From an uncultured bacterium (GTDB lineage: Bacteria > Bacteroidota > Bacteroidia > Bacteroidales > Marinifilaceae), in assembly GCA_905216195.1 (NCBI GenBank), contig CAJMSX010000080.1, positions 1 through 11,498 of the forward strand: a stretch of DNA of 11,498 nucleotides, read 5' to 3'. Positions 1-7,326 of the stretch are shown here, one piece after another (the first letter of the stretch is position 1; each line of letters starts with the position of its first letter). Position numbers and translations under genes: made by a program. The notes under the pieces were generated by a model. That model did no database searches, had not been told where the DNA came from, and saw nothing but the letters and a program-made list of their open reading frames with translations.

Positions 1-68
1 CCTAACAAAAGGACAAAGGTCGGATTTTCTTTGAACAACCCGTTGGTTAAATTGGATAGATTATTCAT
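1..68 (-). CDS. rnfE: RnfE, electron transport complex subunit E (partial, N-terminus only)
   Basis: Only the first 22 codons and two bases are present; the gene runs off the left edge. The reading begins MNNLSNLTNGLFKENPTFV and continues LLLG. The G-L/I-F/W-K-x-N-x-x-x-V-x-L-L-G pattern is typical of the first cytoplasmic stretch and membrane entry of RnfE/NqrD-type integral membrane subunits. RnfE and RnfA form a pair of homologous membrane subunits thought to carry electrons and ions through the core of the Rnf complex. The ATG lies 18 bases after the rnfG stop, with a purine-rich AAAGAA upstream, so it is very likely cotranscribed with rnfG. The position after rnfG matches the usual B-C-D-G-E order. 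The identification rests on 22 residues plus context. Confidence 0.85.
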   Translation of the reverse strand, partial: MNNLSNLTNGLFKENPTFVLLL

Positions 69-86
69 ATCTTAGTTCTTTCAGGA

Positions 87-725
87 TTACTTGTTATTAG
101 TGGTATCAGTCGTCGTTTGGGACCTTGCTCCCGACAAAGAAGCGCTATTTCCGGCTAAGGCGGCTGAAGCCCGGTTTATGGCGTCCAGGAAAGCCCGGGA
201 AGAGATGGTGGCAGCCGTAATCGCATCGACGTCCCCTCCGTCTTTCGTGACTTTCAGACCTGCGGTTCCCGGTTTTTTACCGATGATATCCCCTTTCCCT
301 TTTTTCGTGAACCAAAAGTCCATTTTTGATCCCAAACCCGGGGTTTCTTTGTGTTCCAATACCGAATAATTGGATACCGTTCCGTCGGGATTGAACCCCA
401 CCATCAGCCATACTTCCCCTCCGAAGCCGTTTTTGGTATAGGTTTTCACGGCCGTGCCTATGGTTCGTCCTTCTTTTTTAGCCGGAAAAAATTCCAGTTT
501 TCCTCCGTCGGGAGTATCTATTGTCCAGGCATCCGCTACGGGATCGTTATCGAATTCCCCCGGAATAACATCCCGGATCGCCTTTACCTGTTTAGCTTGT
601 TTTGCTTCGTGAATGGGACCTTCCGTCAGTGAATTTACATAAGCTACTGCAGCGGAAGATATGAGTGTGACAGCAAACAATACCAACACCATATTTTTGA
701 AACTTGACTCTAATTTTTTTCCCAT
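87..725 (-). CDS. rnfG: RnfG, FMN-carrying subunit of the Rnf complex
   Basis: Periplasm-facing electron carrier of the Rnf complex with covalently bound FMN. The 212-residue protein has a short basic N-terminus, one membrane anchor at about residues 12-30, then a soluble FMN-binding domain. The conserved ETPGLG segment is at residues 127-132. The flavinylation motif is DAITAAT at 167-173, followed by ISS; by family knowledge Thr173 is the phosphoester attachment site used by the flavin transferase ApbE. Where many homologues have S/T-G-A-T, this one reads T-A-A-T, a conservative change within the range ApbE targets show. The last 20 residues are rich in Ser, Thr and Asn and look disordered. 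It starts 19 bases after the rnfD stop. Length is normal for the family. Confidence 0.95.
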   Translation of the reverse strand: MGKKLESSFKNMVLVLFAVTLISSAAVAYVNSLTEGPIHEAKQAKQVKAIRDVIPGEFDNDPVADAWTIDTPDGGKLEFFPAKKEGRTIGTAVKTYTKNGFGGEVWLMVGFNPDGTVSNYSVLEHKETPGLGSKMDFWFTKKGKGDIIGKKPGTAGLKVTKDGGDVDAITAATISSRAFLDAINRASAALAGNSASLSGARSQTTTDTTNNK

Positions 726-744
726 TGTTGCTTTATTTTACAGG

Positions 745-1731
745 TTACGCAAAACGAACCGGTTTACAATATCTGTTGATTAAGGGGGTAAAACCGTTCA
801 TGATAATAATCGCGAACGACATTCCTTCGGGATAGGCTCCGAAGACCCGGATGACTACCGTAATGATGCCGATGCCGATGCCGTAGATGACCATGCCTTT
901 TACGGCCATGGGAGAAGTTACGTAATCGGTGGCCATAAAAATAGCTCCCAACATCATGCCCCCGGTTAGTAAATGAAATACGGGACTAATGTATTGTTCG
1001 GGATTACACAGGTGCAGAATGCCCGTGAAGATGAACACCGTAGCGAAAATCGTTACGGGGATGTGCCAGGTGATGATTCCCCGGAATAAAAGGTAAACAA
1101 AACCCACGAGCAAAGCCAGGGCGGCTACTTCTCCCAGACTGCCTCCCATATTGCCGAGCAACATGTCCCGGTAACCGGAAAGTTGACCGGAAGCGACCAA
1201 ATCGCCCACCGATTGTCCGTTTTTCAGGCCTTCTTTCAGTAAAGCCAAAGGGGTCGCTCCCGTGCTTGCATCGAGGTAAGCGGTGTGGAATCCCATCGGT
1301 TTCGGCCATACGGTCATTTGTACCGGAAAGGAAATTAATAAGAATACCCGTCCCACCAGAGCCGGATTGAAAATATTACATCCCAGTCCGCCGAAACTCA
1401 TTTTCCCGATACCGATAGCTACGAGAGCTCCTATTATAATGATCCAGACCGGAAGATTGGAGGGAACGTTGAAGGCCAGTAATACACCCGTAATGAGGGC
1501 GGAACCGTCGAAAATCGTAGGTGTTTTTTTCAACAGGTATTTTTGAATCAGGTATTCGAAAACCAAACAGGCCACTACCGAAGTGAGGGTAACGATAATG
1601 GCTCCCCATCCGAAAAATAATACCGAGCAGAGGAAAGCCGGGATTAAGGCAATCAGCACACCGTACATATTTTTCTCTATGGAGTCGCCTCCGTGTACAT
1701 GAGGAGAAGGAGAAATAACCAAATTATTCAT
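745..1731 (-). CDS. rnfD: RnfD, integral membrane FMN subunit of the Rnf complex
   Basis: A 328-residue polytopic membrane protein of the NqrB/RnfD family, part of the ion-translocating core of the ferredoxin:NAD+ oxidoreductase. Family hallmarks are all present: DGSALITG at 75-82, the CNIFNPALVGR block at 118-128, the covalent FMN motif STGATPLA at 156-163 with Thr160 as the expected flavin-bound residue, the GGMMLGAIFMATDYVTSP block at 257-274, and the C-terminal MNGFTPLINRY at 311-321. Many hydrophobic segments lie between these blocks. The ATG start gives the MNNLVISPSPHVH N-terminus usual in the family. It follows rnfC after an 84-base gap without a visible terminator and precedes rnfG by 19 bases. 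Confidence 0.96.
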   Translation of the reverse strand: MNNLVISPSPHVHGGDSIEKNMYGVLIALIPAFLCSVLFFGWGAIIVTLTSVVACLVFEYLIQKYLLKKTPTIFDGSALITGVLLAFNVPSNLPVWIIIIGALVAIGIGKMSFGGLGCNIFNPALVGRVFLLISFPVQMTVWPKPMGFHTAYLDASTGATPLALLKEGLKNGQSVGDLVASGQLSGYRDMLLGNMGGSLGEVAALALLVGFVYLLFRGIITWHIPVTIFATVFIFTGILHLCNPEQYISPVFHLLTGGMMLGAIFMATDYVTSPMAVKGMVIYGIGIGIITVVIRVFGAYPEGMSFAIIIMNGFTPLINRYCKPVRFA

Positions 1732-1815
1732 ACTTTATTATTTAATATGCACACCTGAAAATATACGGTTCATCCGTTTTTAAAACCTCTATATTTGCAG
1801 ATTTCAATGTTCAAA

Positions 1816-3147
1816 CTATTTTTTTCTGTTTCGGATCATAGCGCCTGTCCGGGCTTTTCCGAGACGGATATAGTCCAATAACGGACGGTTGGCCGGACAG
1901 GTATAGCTACAGGAACCGCATTCGATGCAGTCCATTACTTTTTCTTCCTCCATGCGTTCGGTCAGGTTGTTCCGGGACAGGGTCATGAGCAGATAAGGTT
2001 CCAACCCCATCGGGCAAACGGCTACACATTTGGAACAACGAATGCAATTACGGCATTCTTTGCGCAGGGCTTCTTTCCGGCTCATGAGCAGCACGCCGCT
2101 GCTTCCTTTTATTACCGGCGCGTCGGGGTTGGCTATAGCACGTCCCATCATAGGACCGCCGCCTATGATTTTCGCCGTGTCTTCGGGCAAGCCTCCGGCA
2201 GCCTCAATTAAACGGGATATCGGTGTACCGATGCGGCAAAGGTAGTTGCCGGGATGTTTCACCGATTTCCCGGTAACGGTCACCACTCTTTCGATCAGCG
2301 GTTTATGTTTCGCTACGGCTTCATATACGGCCAAAGCCGTTCCTACATTCTGGACCACGGCTCCTACGGCAATCGGAAGGGCTCCCGAAGGAACGGCCCG
2401 TTTGAAGATAGCCTGAATGAGTTGTTTTTCCCCTCCCTGGGGGTATTTTACTTGTAAAGGACATACTTCTACTCCCAGCGCCCGGGAAGCTGCGGAAGTC
2501 AGTTGTTTAATTGCGTCGGGTTTATTGTTTTCGATTCCGATAACGGCCCGGTTCACTCCTATCGCTTTCATGAGGATCTGTACCCCGATGATAATTTCTT
2601 CGGTTTTTTCCAGCATGATCCGATGATCGGCCGTCAGATAAGGTTCGCACTCTACCCCGTTGATGATCAGTACCTCTGCTTTGCTTCCCGGAGGAGGCGA
2701 CAATTTTACGTGGGTAGGAAAGGTGGCTCCGCCCATACCCACAATTCCGGCATCGCTGATGGCTTTGATAATTTCTTCTTTGGAAAGGGGGATGTTGGGG
2801 ACGATTTTATCGGAACGGTCAATCGTATCCACCCATTCGTCTCCTTCCACCCGGATAAGAATACAGGGTTTGGGCAAGCCTGCTGCATCCGGCACGTTTT
2901 CGATGCCCGTAACAATGCCTGAAACCGGACTGTGGATATTGGCAGATACGAATCCGGCAGCTTGTCCGATCAGTTGTCCTACTTTTACAGAATCTCCTTT
3001 TTGTACCACAGCTGTAGCCGGGGCGCCGATATGTTGTCCAAGCGGAACGATTACCTGTTCCGGAACGGGTAATACCTGGATTTTCCCGCCTGACGATAAT
3101 TTATTTTCAGGTGGATGCACCCCACCTATTTTAAATGTCTTCAACAC
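1816..3147 (-). CDS. rnfC: RnfC, NADH/FMN and iron-sulfur subunit of the Rnf complex
   Basis: A 443-residue peripheral subunit that, by family knowledge, exchanges electrons with NAD(H). An N-terminal biotinyl/lipoyl-like region spans about residues 25-80. The nucleotide/FMN domain contains GMGGATFPTHVKL at 137-149 and NGVECEPYLTADHRIM at 163-178. Two [4Fe-4S] motifs follow: C368-C371-C374-C378 (with an extra C365) and C407-C410-C413-C417. The start codon is GTG: the sequence reads GTG TTG AAG ACA, giving MLKTFKIGG as in relatives, and an in-frame TGA three codons upstream leaves no room for an earlier start. It lies 49 bases after rnfB. The basic C-terminus is short; the long C-terminal repeats of enterobacterial RsxC are absent, as is usual outside Gammaproteobacteria. 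Confidence 0.96.
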   Translation of the reverse strand: MLKTFKIGGVHPPENKLSSGGKIQVLPVPEQVIVPLGQHIGAPATAVVQKGDSVKVGQLIGQAAGFVSANIHSPVSGIVTGIENVPDAAGLPKPCILIRVEGDEWVDTIDRSDKIVPNIPLSKEEIIKAISDAGIVGMGGATFPTHVKLSPPPGSKAEVLIINGVECEPYLTADHRIMLEKTEEIIIGVQILMKAIGVNRAVIGIENNKPDAIKQLTSAASRALGVEVCPLQVKYPQGGEKQLIQAIFKRAVPSGALPIAVGAVVQNVGTALAVYEAVAKHKPLIERVVTVTGKSVKHPGNYLCRIGTPISRLIEAAGGLPEDTAKIIGGGPMMGRAIANPDAPVIKGSSGVLLMSRKEALRKECRNCIRCSKCVAVCPMGLEPYLLMTLSRNNLTERMEEEKVMDCIECGSCSYTCPANRPLLDYIRLGKARTGAMIRNRKK

Positions 3148-3196
3148 AACGTATCAATTTTTATTTTTATTGGTTTCCTGATTTTTCTCTTCGGTC

Positions 3197-4222
3197 TTAT
3201 TCCTGTTCCCGGCTTGGCTCTTTGCTGGAGTCGGCCAGGGATTTGTCCGCCGGTTGAGCCTGAGCGTCCGTTGCGGTTTCTTTTACCTGAGCTCCGGTTG
3301 GCCGGGGGCCTCTTTCCGGGGCCGGAGAGGGAGAGACGCCTGCAGCCGGCGGGGTTACCGCTTTTACTGCCGGGGCGGATTTCCCGGTTTCTTCAGTAAT
3401 TTTCCGGGCCGGAAAATTCACTTCATGAATGGCTCCGGTAGGACATACACTCACACATTTCCGGCATAACCGGCATTTGGTATAATCGATATACGCCAGG
3501 TTATTTTCCACCGTAATGGCTCCGAAGGGACATTCTTTCGCACATTTCATACAACCGATACAAGCGGCTTTACAAGCTTTACGGGCTATTCCGCCTTTGT
3601 CTTTGTTTACACAGCAAACGAAAACCCGCCGGTCTTTCGGACCTTTATTCCGAAGTTCGATGATATGGCGGGGACAGGCTTTCACGCAGGCACCGCAGGC
3701 TACACACTTCATTTCGTCTACCATCGGCAAACCGGTTTCCGGATGCATATGTATGGCGTCGAACGGACAGGCTGACACACAATCACCGCATCCCAGGCAT
3801 CCGAACGAACAAGCGGTGTCTCCTACATAGAGCGTATGTTCGACGGCACAGGAAACCGCCCCGTCGTATGTATTGATGCGAGGACGGTTTTCACAATTTC
3901 CGTTACATCGGACTACGGCTATTTTGGGGGCCTGGGCGCTTACTTCCCGCCCTAGAGCCGATGCGATCTTGTTCATGGTTTGCGTTCCCCCTACCGGACA
4001 TAAAATCCCGTCCATGGAATCGGCTTTTACCGCAGCTTCCGCCAATCCCCTGCACCCCGGATATCCGCATCCTCCACAATTGGCTCCCGGCAATAAGCCT
4101 TCCACAATGTCAATTCTCGGATCCTCCTCTACTTTAAATTTCTGGGCCACGATGTACAGGATGACGGCCGATATAACACCGATAGCACACAATGAAATGA
4201 TCGTAATAACAATTGTATTCAT
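3197..4222 (-). CDS. rnfB: RnfB, multi-cluster ferredoxin-interacting subunit of the Rnf complex
   Basis: A 341-residue subunit thought to take electrons from reduced ferredoxin. One N-terminal membrane helix (about 4-26) is followed by an Fe-S domain with C49, C52, C57 and C75 (GANCGGCGYPGC). Then come two ferredoxin-like modules with four CxxCxxCxxxCP motifs: C142-C152, C173-C183, C221-C231 and C250-C260. Additional cysteines at 106, 110, 125, 138, 203, 204 and 217 are also seen. This multi-cluster form resembles anaerobe RnfB and exceeds the shorter enterobacterial RsxB. Residues from about 280 to the end form a low-complexity tail rich in Pro, Ala, Ser, Glu and Lys with no cysteine. The gene lies 74 bases after rseC and 49 bases before rnfC. 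Confidence 0.96.
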   Translation of the reverse strand: MNTIVITIISLCAIGVISAVILYIVAQKFKVEEDPRIDIVEGLLPGANCGGCGYPGCRGLAEAAVKADSMDGILCPVGGTQTMNKIASALGREVSAQAPKIAVVRCNGNCENRPRINTYDGAVSCAVEHTLYVGDTACSFGCLGCGDCVSACPFDAIHMHPETGLPMVDEMKCVACGACVKACPRHIIELRNKGPKDRRVFVCCVNKDKGGIARKACKAACIGCMKCAKECPFGAITVENNLAYIDYTKCRLCRKCVSVCPTGAIHEVNFPARKITEETGKSAPAVKAVTPPAAGVSPSPAPERGPRPTGAQVKETATDAQAQPADKSLADSSKEPSREQE

Positions 4223-4296
4223 ATTTTATCAGTTAATAGTCGCTTTTTTTACTTTTTTCCACACCTCTTTTTCCGGTCGCTGACATCGCCTCCCGG

Positions 4297-4734
4297 TTAC
4301 CGGATTTCGTATTCCGGCTTTTTTTCAACGGTAAACTTTATTTTTTTTCCGATTTTTTCCCGGTAAAGATATAAAATTAAAAAATATATAACCAATCCCC
4401 CGAGCGCTATTCCGGCTGAGGCCGTTTCATTGCACCCCAGCGCTACAAAAATGATCAAAAGAGTCAATAAAATCACTGTCGGAAGAATATACGCCAGGAC
4501 TACCGAATAGACGGCATTGCCCAGAGAGGCATATACCGTCACCCGCTCTCCCACCGAAACCGGAAAAGAAGGCCGCACAGCAGTGATCGTTTTTTGTTGG
4601 GTTTCCGACATGCCGCAAGCACCTCTGGCATGGCAAGCCGAACAGGCCGAACTACTGACGATCGTAATCTCAATCGTTTGCTCCGAGATCTTCTTTACTA
4701 TTCCGTCATGTCCTATTTTATCCTGTTTTGCCAT
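4297..4734 (-). CDS. rseC: RseC-like protein (SoxR-reducing system / Rnf-associated)
   Basis: A 145-residue membrane protein of the RseC/MucC family, first gene of the rnf operon. A soluble N-terminal part carries a cysteine motif C31-x2-C34-x5-C40 (CSACHARGAC), followed by a small domain with VGERVTV and two membrane helices (about 74-99 and 105-124), then a basic C-terminus. In E. coli, RseC works with the homologous RsxABCDGE complex in keeping SoxR reduced; here it more likely assists or matures Rnf, which is inference. The reading frame is open to an ATG at 4767, but that codon lies inside a promoter-like element, so the ATG at 4734, giving MAKQDKIGHDGIV, is chosen. No strong ribosome binding site is seen, as is common in Bacteroidota. 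Confidence 0.88.
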   Translation of the reverse strand: MAKQDKIGHDGIVKKISEQTIEITIVSSSACSACHARGACGMSETQQKTITAVRPSFPVSVGERVTVYASLGNAVYSVVLAYILPTVILLTLLIIFVALGCNETASAGIALGGLVIYFLILYLYREKIGKKIKFTVEKKPEYEIR

Positions 4735-4755
4735 CTCGACATTGCAAATTTGATG

Positions 4756-4786
4756 CAAAGGTAACATTAAAAGGTAAAATCTGAAA
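4756..4786 (-). promoter_or_regulatory. Predicted promoter of the rseC-rnf operon
   Basis: On the minus strand the sequence TACCTTTG (4763 down to 4756) matches the Bacteroides -7 consensus TAnnTTTG exactly. A TTTC box (4786-4783), one base from the TTTG -33 consensus, lies 19 bases upstream, the expected distance. Transcription would begin a few bases past 4756, leaving a very short leader before the rseC ATG at 4734. Confidence 0.6.
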
Positions 4787-4844
4787 TGTAAATGAAAAAA
4801 AGTGAGGGATAAAAGTAAATCTCAACTCTTCGGCAGAGAGCCAA

Positions 4845-4870
4845 GCAAAAAGCAAGGCTTTTCTTTTTGC
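4845..4870. repeat. Inverted repeat in the der-rseC gap
   Basis: GCAAAAAG at 4845-4852 pairs with CTTTTTGC at 4863-4870 across a 10-base loop. Nested in it, AAAAGC (4848-4853) can instead pair with GCTTTT (4857-4862) around AAG. It lies between the der terminator and the rseC promoter. It could be a secondary terminator for read-through from der or part of an unrecognised leader; no gene is seen in the 113 bases from 4787 to 4899. Confidence 0.4.
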
Positions 4871-4899
4871 CGGGCGTCAGTTCCCCTTCTTGTAAAGAA

Positions 4900-4927
4900 A
4901 AAAATCAGGAAAAACTTCCTGATTTTT
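4900..4927 (-). terminator. Intrinsic terminator after der
   Basis: A perfect 12-bp stem: left arm 4900-4911, loop AAAC 4912-4915, right arm 4916-4927. On the minus strand the core ATCAGGAA/TTCCTGAT is preceded by an A run and followed by a T run, and it starts three bases after the der stop codon. The symmetrical A/T flanks would also allow activity on the plus strand. It separates the era-der unit from the rnf operon. Confidence 0.85.
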
Positions 4928-4930
4928 CGT

Positions 4931-6238
4931 TTACTTTTTTCTCATAAAAATTTGGATGGGGACTCCGGTAAAGTTCCAGTTTTCCCTGATTTTATTTTCC
5001 AGAAAGCGCTTGTACGGTTCTTTTACGTATTGCGGTAGATTGCAATAAAAAGCAAAAGAGGGAGCATGAGTGGGAAGCTGGGTGACGTATTTAATTTTTA
5101 CCGATTTCCCTTTGGTCATGGGAGGAGGGTAATTCTCGACGGCTTCCAGCATTACCCGGTTCAATTCCGACGTTTTCAGTTTCTGGGTACGGCATTGATA
5201 TACTTTCAGCGCGGCTTCCAACGCTTTTAATAAACGCTGTTTGGTAAGTGCCGAAGTGAAAAGGATATCCACATCCCGGAAAGGAGCGATCCTTTCCCGT
5301 ATTTCTTTTTCAAAGAGGACGGTTGTTTTATTGTCTTTCTCGATGAGATCCCATTTATTCACGAGTATAACCACTCCTTTACGGTTTCTTTCGATCAAAT
5401 GAAAAATATTCAGGTCCTGGGCTTCCACTCCCCGGGTGGCATCCAAAAGGAGCATACATACATCCGACTCTTCGATAGCCCGTACGGAACGCATAACGGA
5501 ATAAAATTCCACATCTTCGCTGACTTTGGTCTTTTTACGTAATCCGGCCGTATCGACCAGGATAAAATCATGACCGAAGCGGTTGTAGCGGGTATACAGA
5601 GAATCGCGGGTAGTACCCGCGATTTCCGTAACGATGTTGCGTTCTTCTCCGATCAGGGCATTGATGGTAGAGGATTTTCCGACATTGGGCCGTCCCACAA
5701 TGGTGATGCGGGGTAAATGATCGGTATCTTCTAAAGTATCTTCTTTAAAATGGGTAGAAATCTGGTCCAGCAGTTCGCCCGTTCCGAATCCGTTTGCCGA
5801 AGAAACGCAAAAAAGTTCGCTGCTGATTCCTAACCGGTAGAATTCGTTGGCATCGTATATCCGCTCGTTGGTATCGACTTTATTGGCTACCAGATAAACC
5901 GGCTTATCGATGTGACGCAGTAGCCTGGCAAAATTCTGGTCCAGATCGGTCAAACCGATTTCCACATCGACCATAAACAAAATGACGTCGGCTTCTTCCA
6001 AAGCGAGTAAAACCTGTTTGTTGATTTCCTCTTCAAAAATATCATCGCTGTTGGACACATATCCCCCGGTGTCGATGACGGAAAATTCTTTTCCGTTCCA
6101 CACCGATTTTCCGTAGTTCCGGTCTCTGGTTACTCCGCTCTCCTCATTGACGATGGCTTTTCGACTACCGATCAACCGGTTGAAAAGGGTCGATTTCCCT
6201 ACATTAGGTCTTCCTACTATGGCTACGATATTACTCAT
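4931..6238 (-). CDS. der: Der (EngA), double-domain ribosome assembly GTPase
   Basis: A 435-residue GTPase required for assembly of the 50S ribosomal subunit. Two G domains in tandem are seen: G1 GRPNVGKS at 9-16, G3 DTGG at 56-59 and G4 NKVD at 119-122 in the first; GRPNVGKS at 182-189, DTAG at 229-232 and NKWD at 294-297 in the second. A KH-like C-terminal domain occupies about 350-435 and ends in the basic FMRKK. Length and architecture are normal. The ATG gives MSNIVAIVGRPNVGKST, the standard N-terminus. It follows era after 49 bases without a visible terminator or promoter, so the two are probably cotranscribed, and it is closed by a strong hairpin terminator. Confidence 0.98.
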   Translation of the reverse strand: MSNIVAIVGRPNVGKSTLFNRLIGSRKAIVNEESGVTRDRNYGKSVWNGKEFSVIDTGGYVSNSDDIFEEEINKQVLLALEEADVILFMVDVEIGLTDLDQNFARLLRHIDKPVYLVANKVDTNERIYDANEFYRLGISSELFCVSSANGFGTGELLDQISTHFKEDTLEDTDHLPRITIVGRPNVGKSSTINALIGEERNIVTEIAGTTRDSLYTRYNRFGHDFILVDTAGLRKKTKVSEDVEFYSVMRSVRAIEESDVCMLLLDATRGVEAQDLNIFHLIERNRKGVVILVNKWDLIEKDNKTTVLFEKEIRERIAPFRDVDILFTSALTKQRLLKALEAALKVYQCRTQKLKTSELNRVMLEAVENYPPPMTKGKSVKIKYVTQLPTHAPSFAFYCNLPQYVKEPYKRFLENKIRENWNFTGVPIQIFMRKK

Positions 6239-6287
6239 TTTTTTTCTGAATTACGCATTTATAAATTTATGTTTCGGGAACCTGAGC

Positions 6288-7169
6288 CTATTGTACGTAG
6301 CCGAAGTTTTTCAAATCCTTTTCTTTATTACGCCAGTCTTTTTGTACTTTCACGTATAGATTCAGAAATACGCTTTTTCCGAAAAATTTTTCGATATCCA
6401 GCCGGGCTTCCGTCCCTATTTTTTTTAAAGCGCTTCCCTGGTGGCCGATAATAATCCCTTTCTGAGAATCCCTTTCCACGTAGATGACGGCCATGATGTG
6501 AATCCGTTTGGCTTCTTCTTTGAATTCTTCCACTTCCACTTCCACCGAGTAAGGTACTTCTCTTTCATAGTTCAGCAGTATTTTTTCCCGGATGATTTCC
6601 TTGACGAAAAAACGGGCGGGCAGATCCGTCAGTTCGTCTTTCGGGAAAAAAGGTTCTCCTTCGGGCAATAATTCCAATATTCTTTTGTATACGTTGTCTA
6701 CGTTAAAATTTTCCGTAGCGGAAATCGGAAATATTTCGGCCCTGGGAATGAGCTGCTGCCATTTATCGCATAATTCTTCTAGTTTTTCCTGGTTGCTCAA
6801 ATCGATTTTGTTGATAATCAATAAGACGGGAATTTCGGATTTGACCACTTTCCCGATAAAATCCATGTTTTTTTCCGGTTCCTCGATCACGTCGGTGACA
6901 TATACGATGATGTCGGCGTCGATAAGAGCCGAACGGGAAAATTCCAGCATACATTCCTGCATCTTGTAGCTGGGCTTTATGACGCCCGGAGTATCCGAGA
7001 AGACAATCTGGAAATCGTCTCCGTTTACAATACCTTTAATCCGGTGACGGGTCGTTTGCGATTTGGAAGTGATGATCGAAATTTTTTCTCCCACCAAACG
7101 GTTCATGAGGGTGGATTTCCCTACGTTGGGATTTCCCACTAGGTTGACGAATCCTGATTTATGACTCAT
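6288..7169 (-). CDS. era: Era, ribosome-associated GTPase
   Basis: A 293-residue GTPase that binds the 3' end of 16S rRNA during 30S maturation. The N-terminal G domain shows G1 GNPNVGKS at 12-19, the switch TTRHR at 39-43, G3 DTPG at 59-62, G4 NKID at 120-123 and SAT at 150-152. The C-terminal KH domain contains GIIIGHQGSALKKIG at 238-252 and LNLYVKVQKDWR at 269-280, both typical of Era. Length is normal. It is the first gene of the era-der unit, with a promoter-like element 20 bases upstream of its ATG, and is divergent from the ROK regulator on the other strand. Confidence 0.98.
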   Translation of the reverse strand: MSHKSGFVNLVGNPNVGKSTLMNRLVGEKISIITSKSQTTRHRIKGIVNGDDFQIVFSDTPGVIKPSYKMQECMLEFSRSALIDADIIVYVTDVIEEPEKNMDFIGKVVKSEIPVLLIINKIDLSNQEKLEELCDKWQQLIPRAEIFPISATENFNVDNVYKRILELLPEGEPFFPKDELTDLPARFFVKEIIREKILLNYEREVPYSVEVEVEEFKEEAKRIHIMAVIYVERDSQKGIIIGHQGSALKKIGTEARLDIEKFFGKSVFLNLYVKVQKDWRNKEKDLKNFGYVQ

Positions 7170-7189
7170 TGGTTCTAAATTTTAGGACA

Positions 7190-7220
7190 CAAAGATAGAC
7201 ATAAATGTTTAAACTGGAAA
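7190..7220 (-). promoter_or_regulatory. Predicted promoter of era-der
   Basis: On the minus strand TATCTTTG (7197 down to 7190) matches the TAnnTTTG -7 box exactly, and TTTC (7220-7217) lies 19 bases upstream as a one-mismatch -33 box. The layout is identical to that found before rseC. The era ATG begins at 7169, giving a leader of roughly 15 bases. Confidence 0.6.
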
Positions 7221-7281
7221 TGAATTGAAAAAGAGCATTTGGGTTTTTCGGGAAAAAAGGGGAATTCATGTTCAAAAATTT

Positions 7282-7289
7282 TATATTTG
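7282..7289 (+). promoter_or_regulatory. Predicted -7 box of the ROK regulator gene
   Basis: TATATTTG followed by T is an exact match to the Bacteroides -7 consensus. No recognisable -33 box is found 19-21 bases upstream, so the promoter may be weak or activator-dependent. It lies 38 bases before the ATG at 7327 and downstream of an earlier in-frame ATG at 7225, which argues that the later start is used. Confidence 0.4.
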
Positions 7290-7326
7290 TCGTTTATATT
7301 TTAAGGGAATTATAACGGATACAGAG

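Noticed and set aside
1790..1797. Plus-strand TATATTTG in the rnfD-rnfC gap, a possible antisense promoter
   Set aside because: It matches only the -7 box; there is no -33 box at the right distance and no plus-strand gene downstream. Such 8-base matches are common in AT-rich spacers.
1732..1815. Possible internal minus-strand promoter or terminator in the 84-base rnfC-rnfD gap
   Set aside because: TATATTTT resembles a weak -7 box, but spacing to any -33 box is wrong, and the ACGG/CCGT hairpin has only four pairs; not enough to split the operon.
2503..3181. Overlapping plus-strand open frames of 139 and 173 codons opposite rnfC
   Set aside because: They lie wholly or almost wholly antisense to a well-conserved gene, have no recognisable protein family and no promoter or ribosome binding signal; they are by-products of rnfC codon use.
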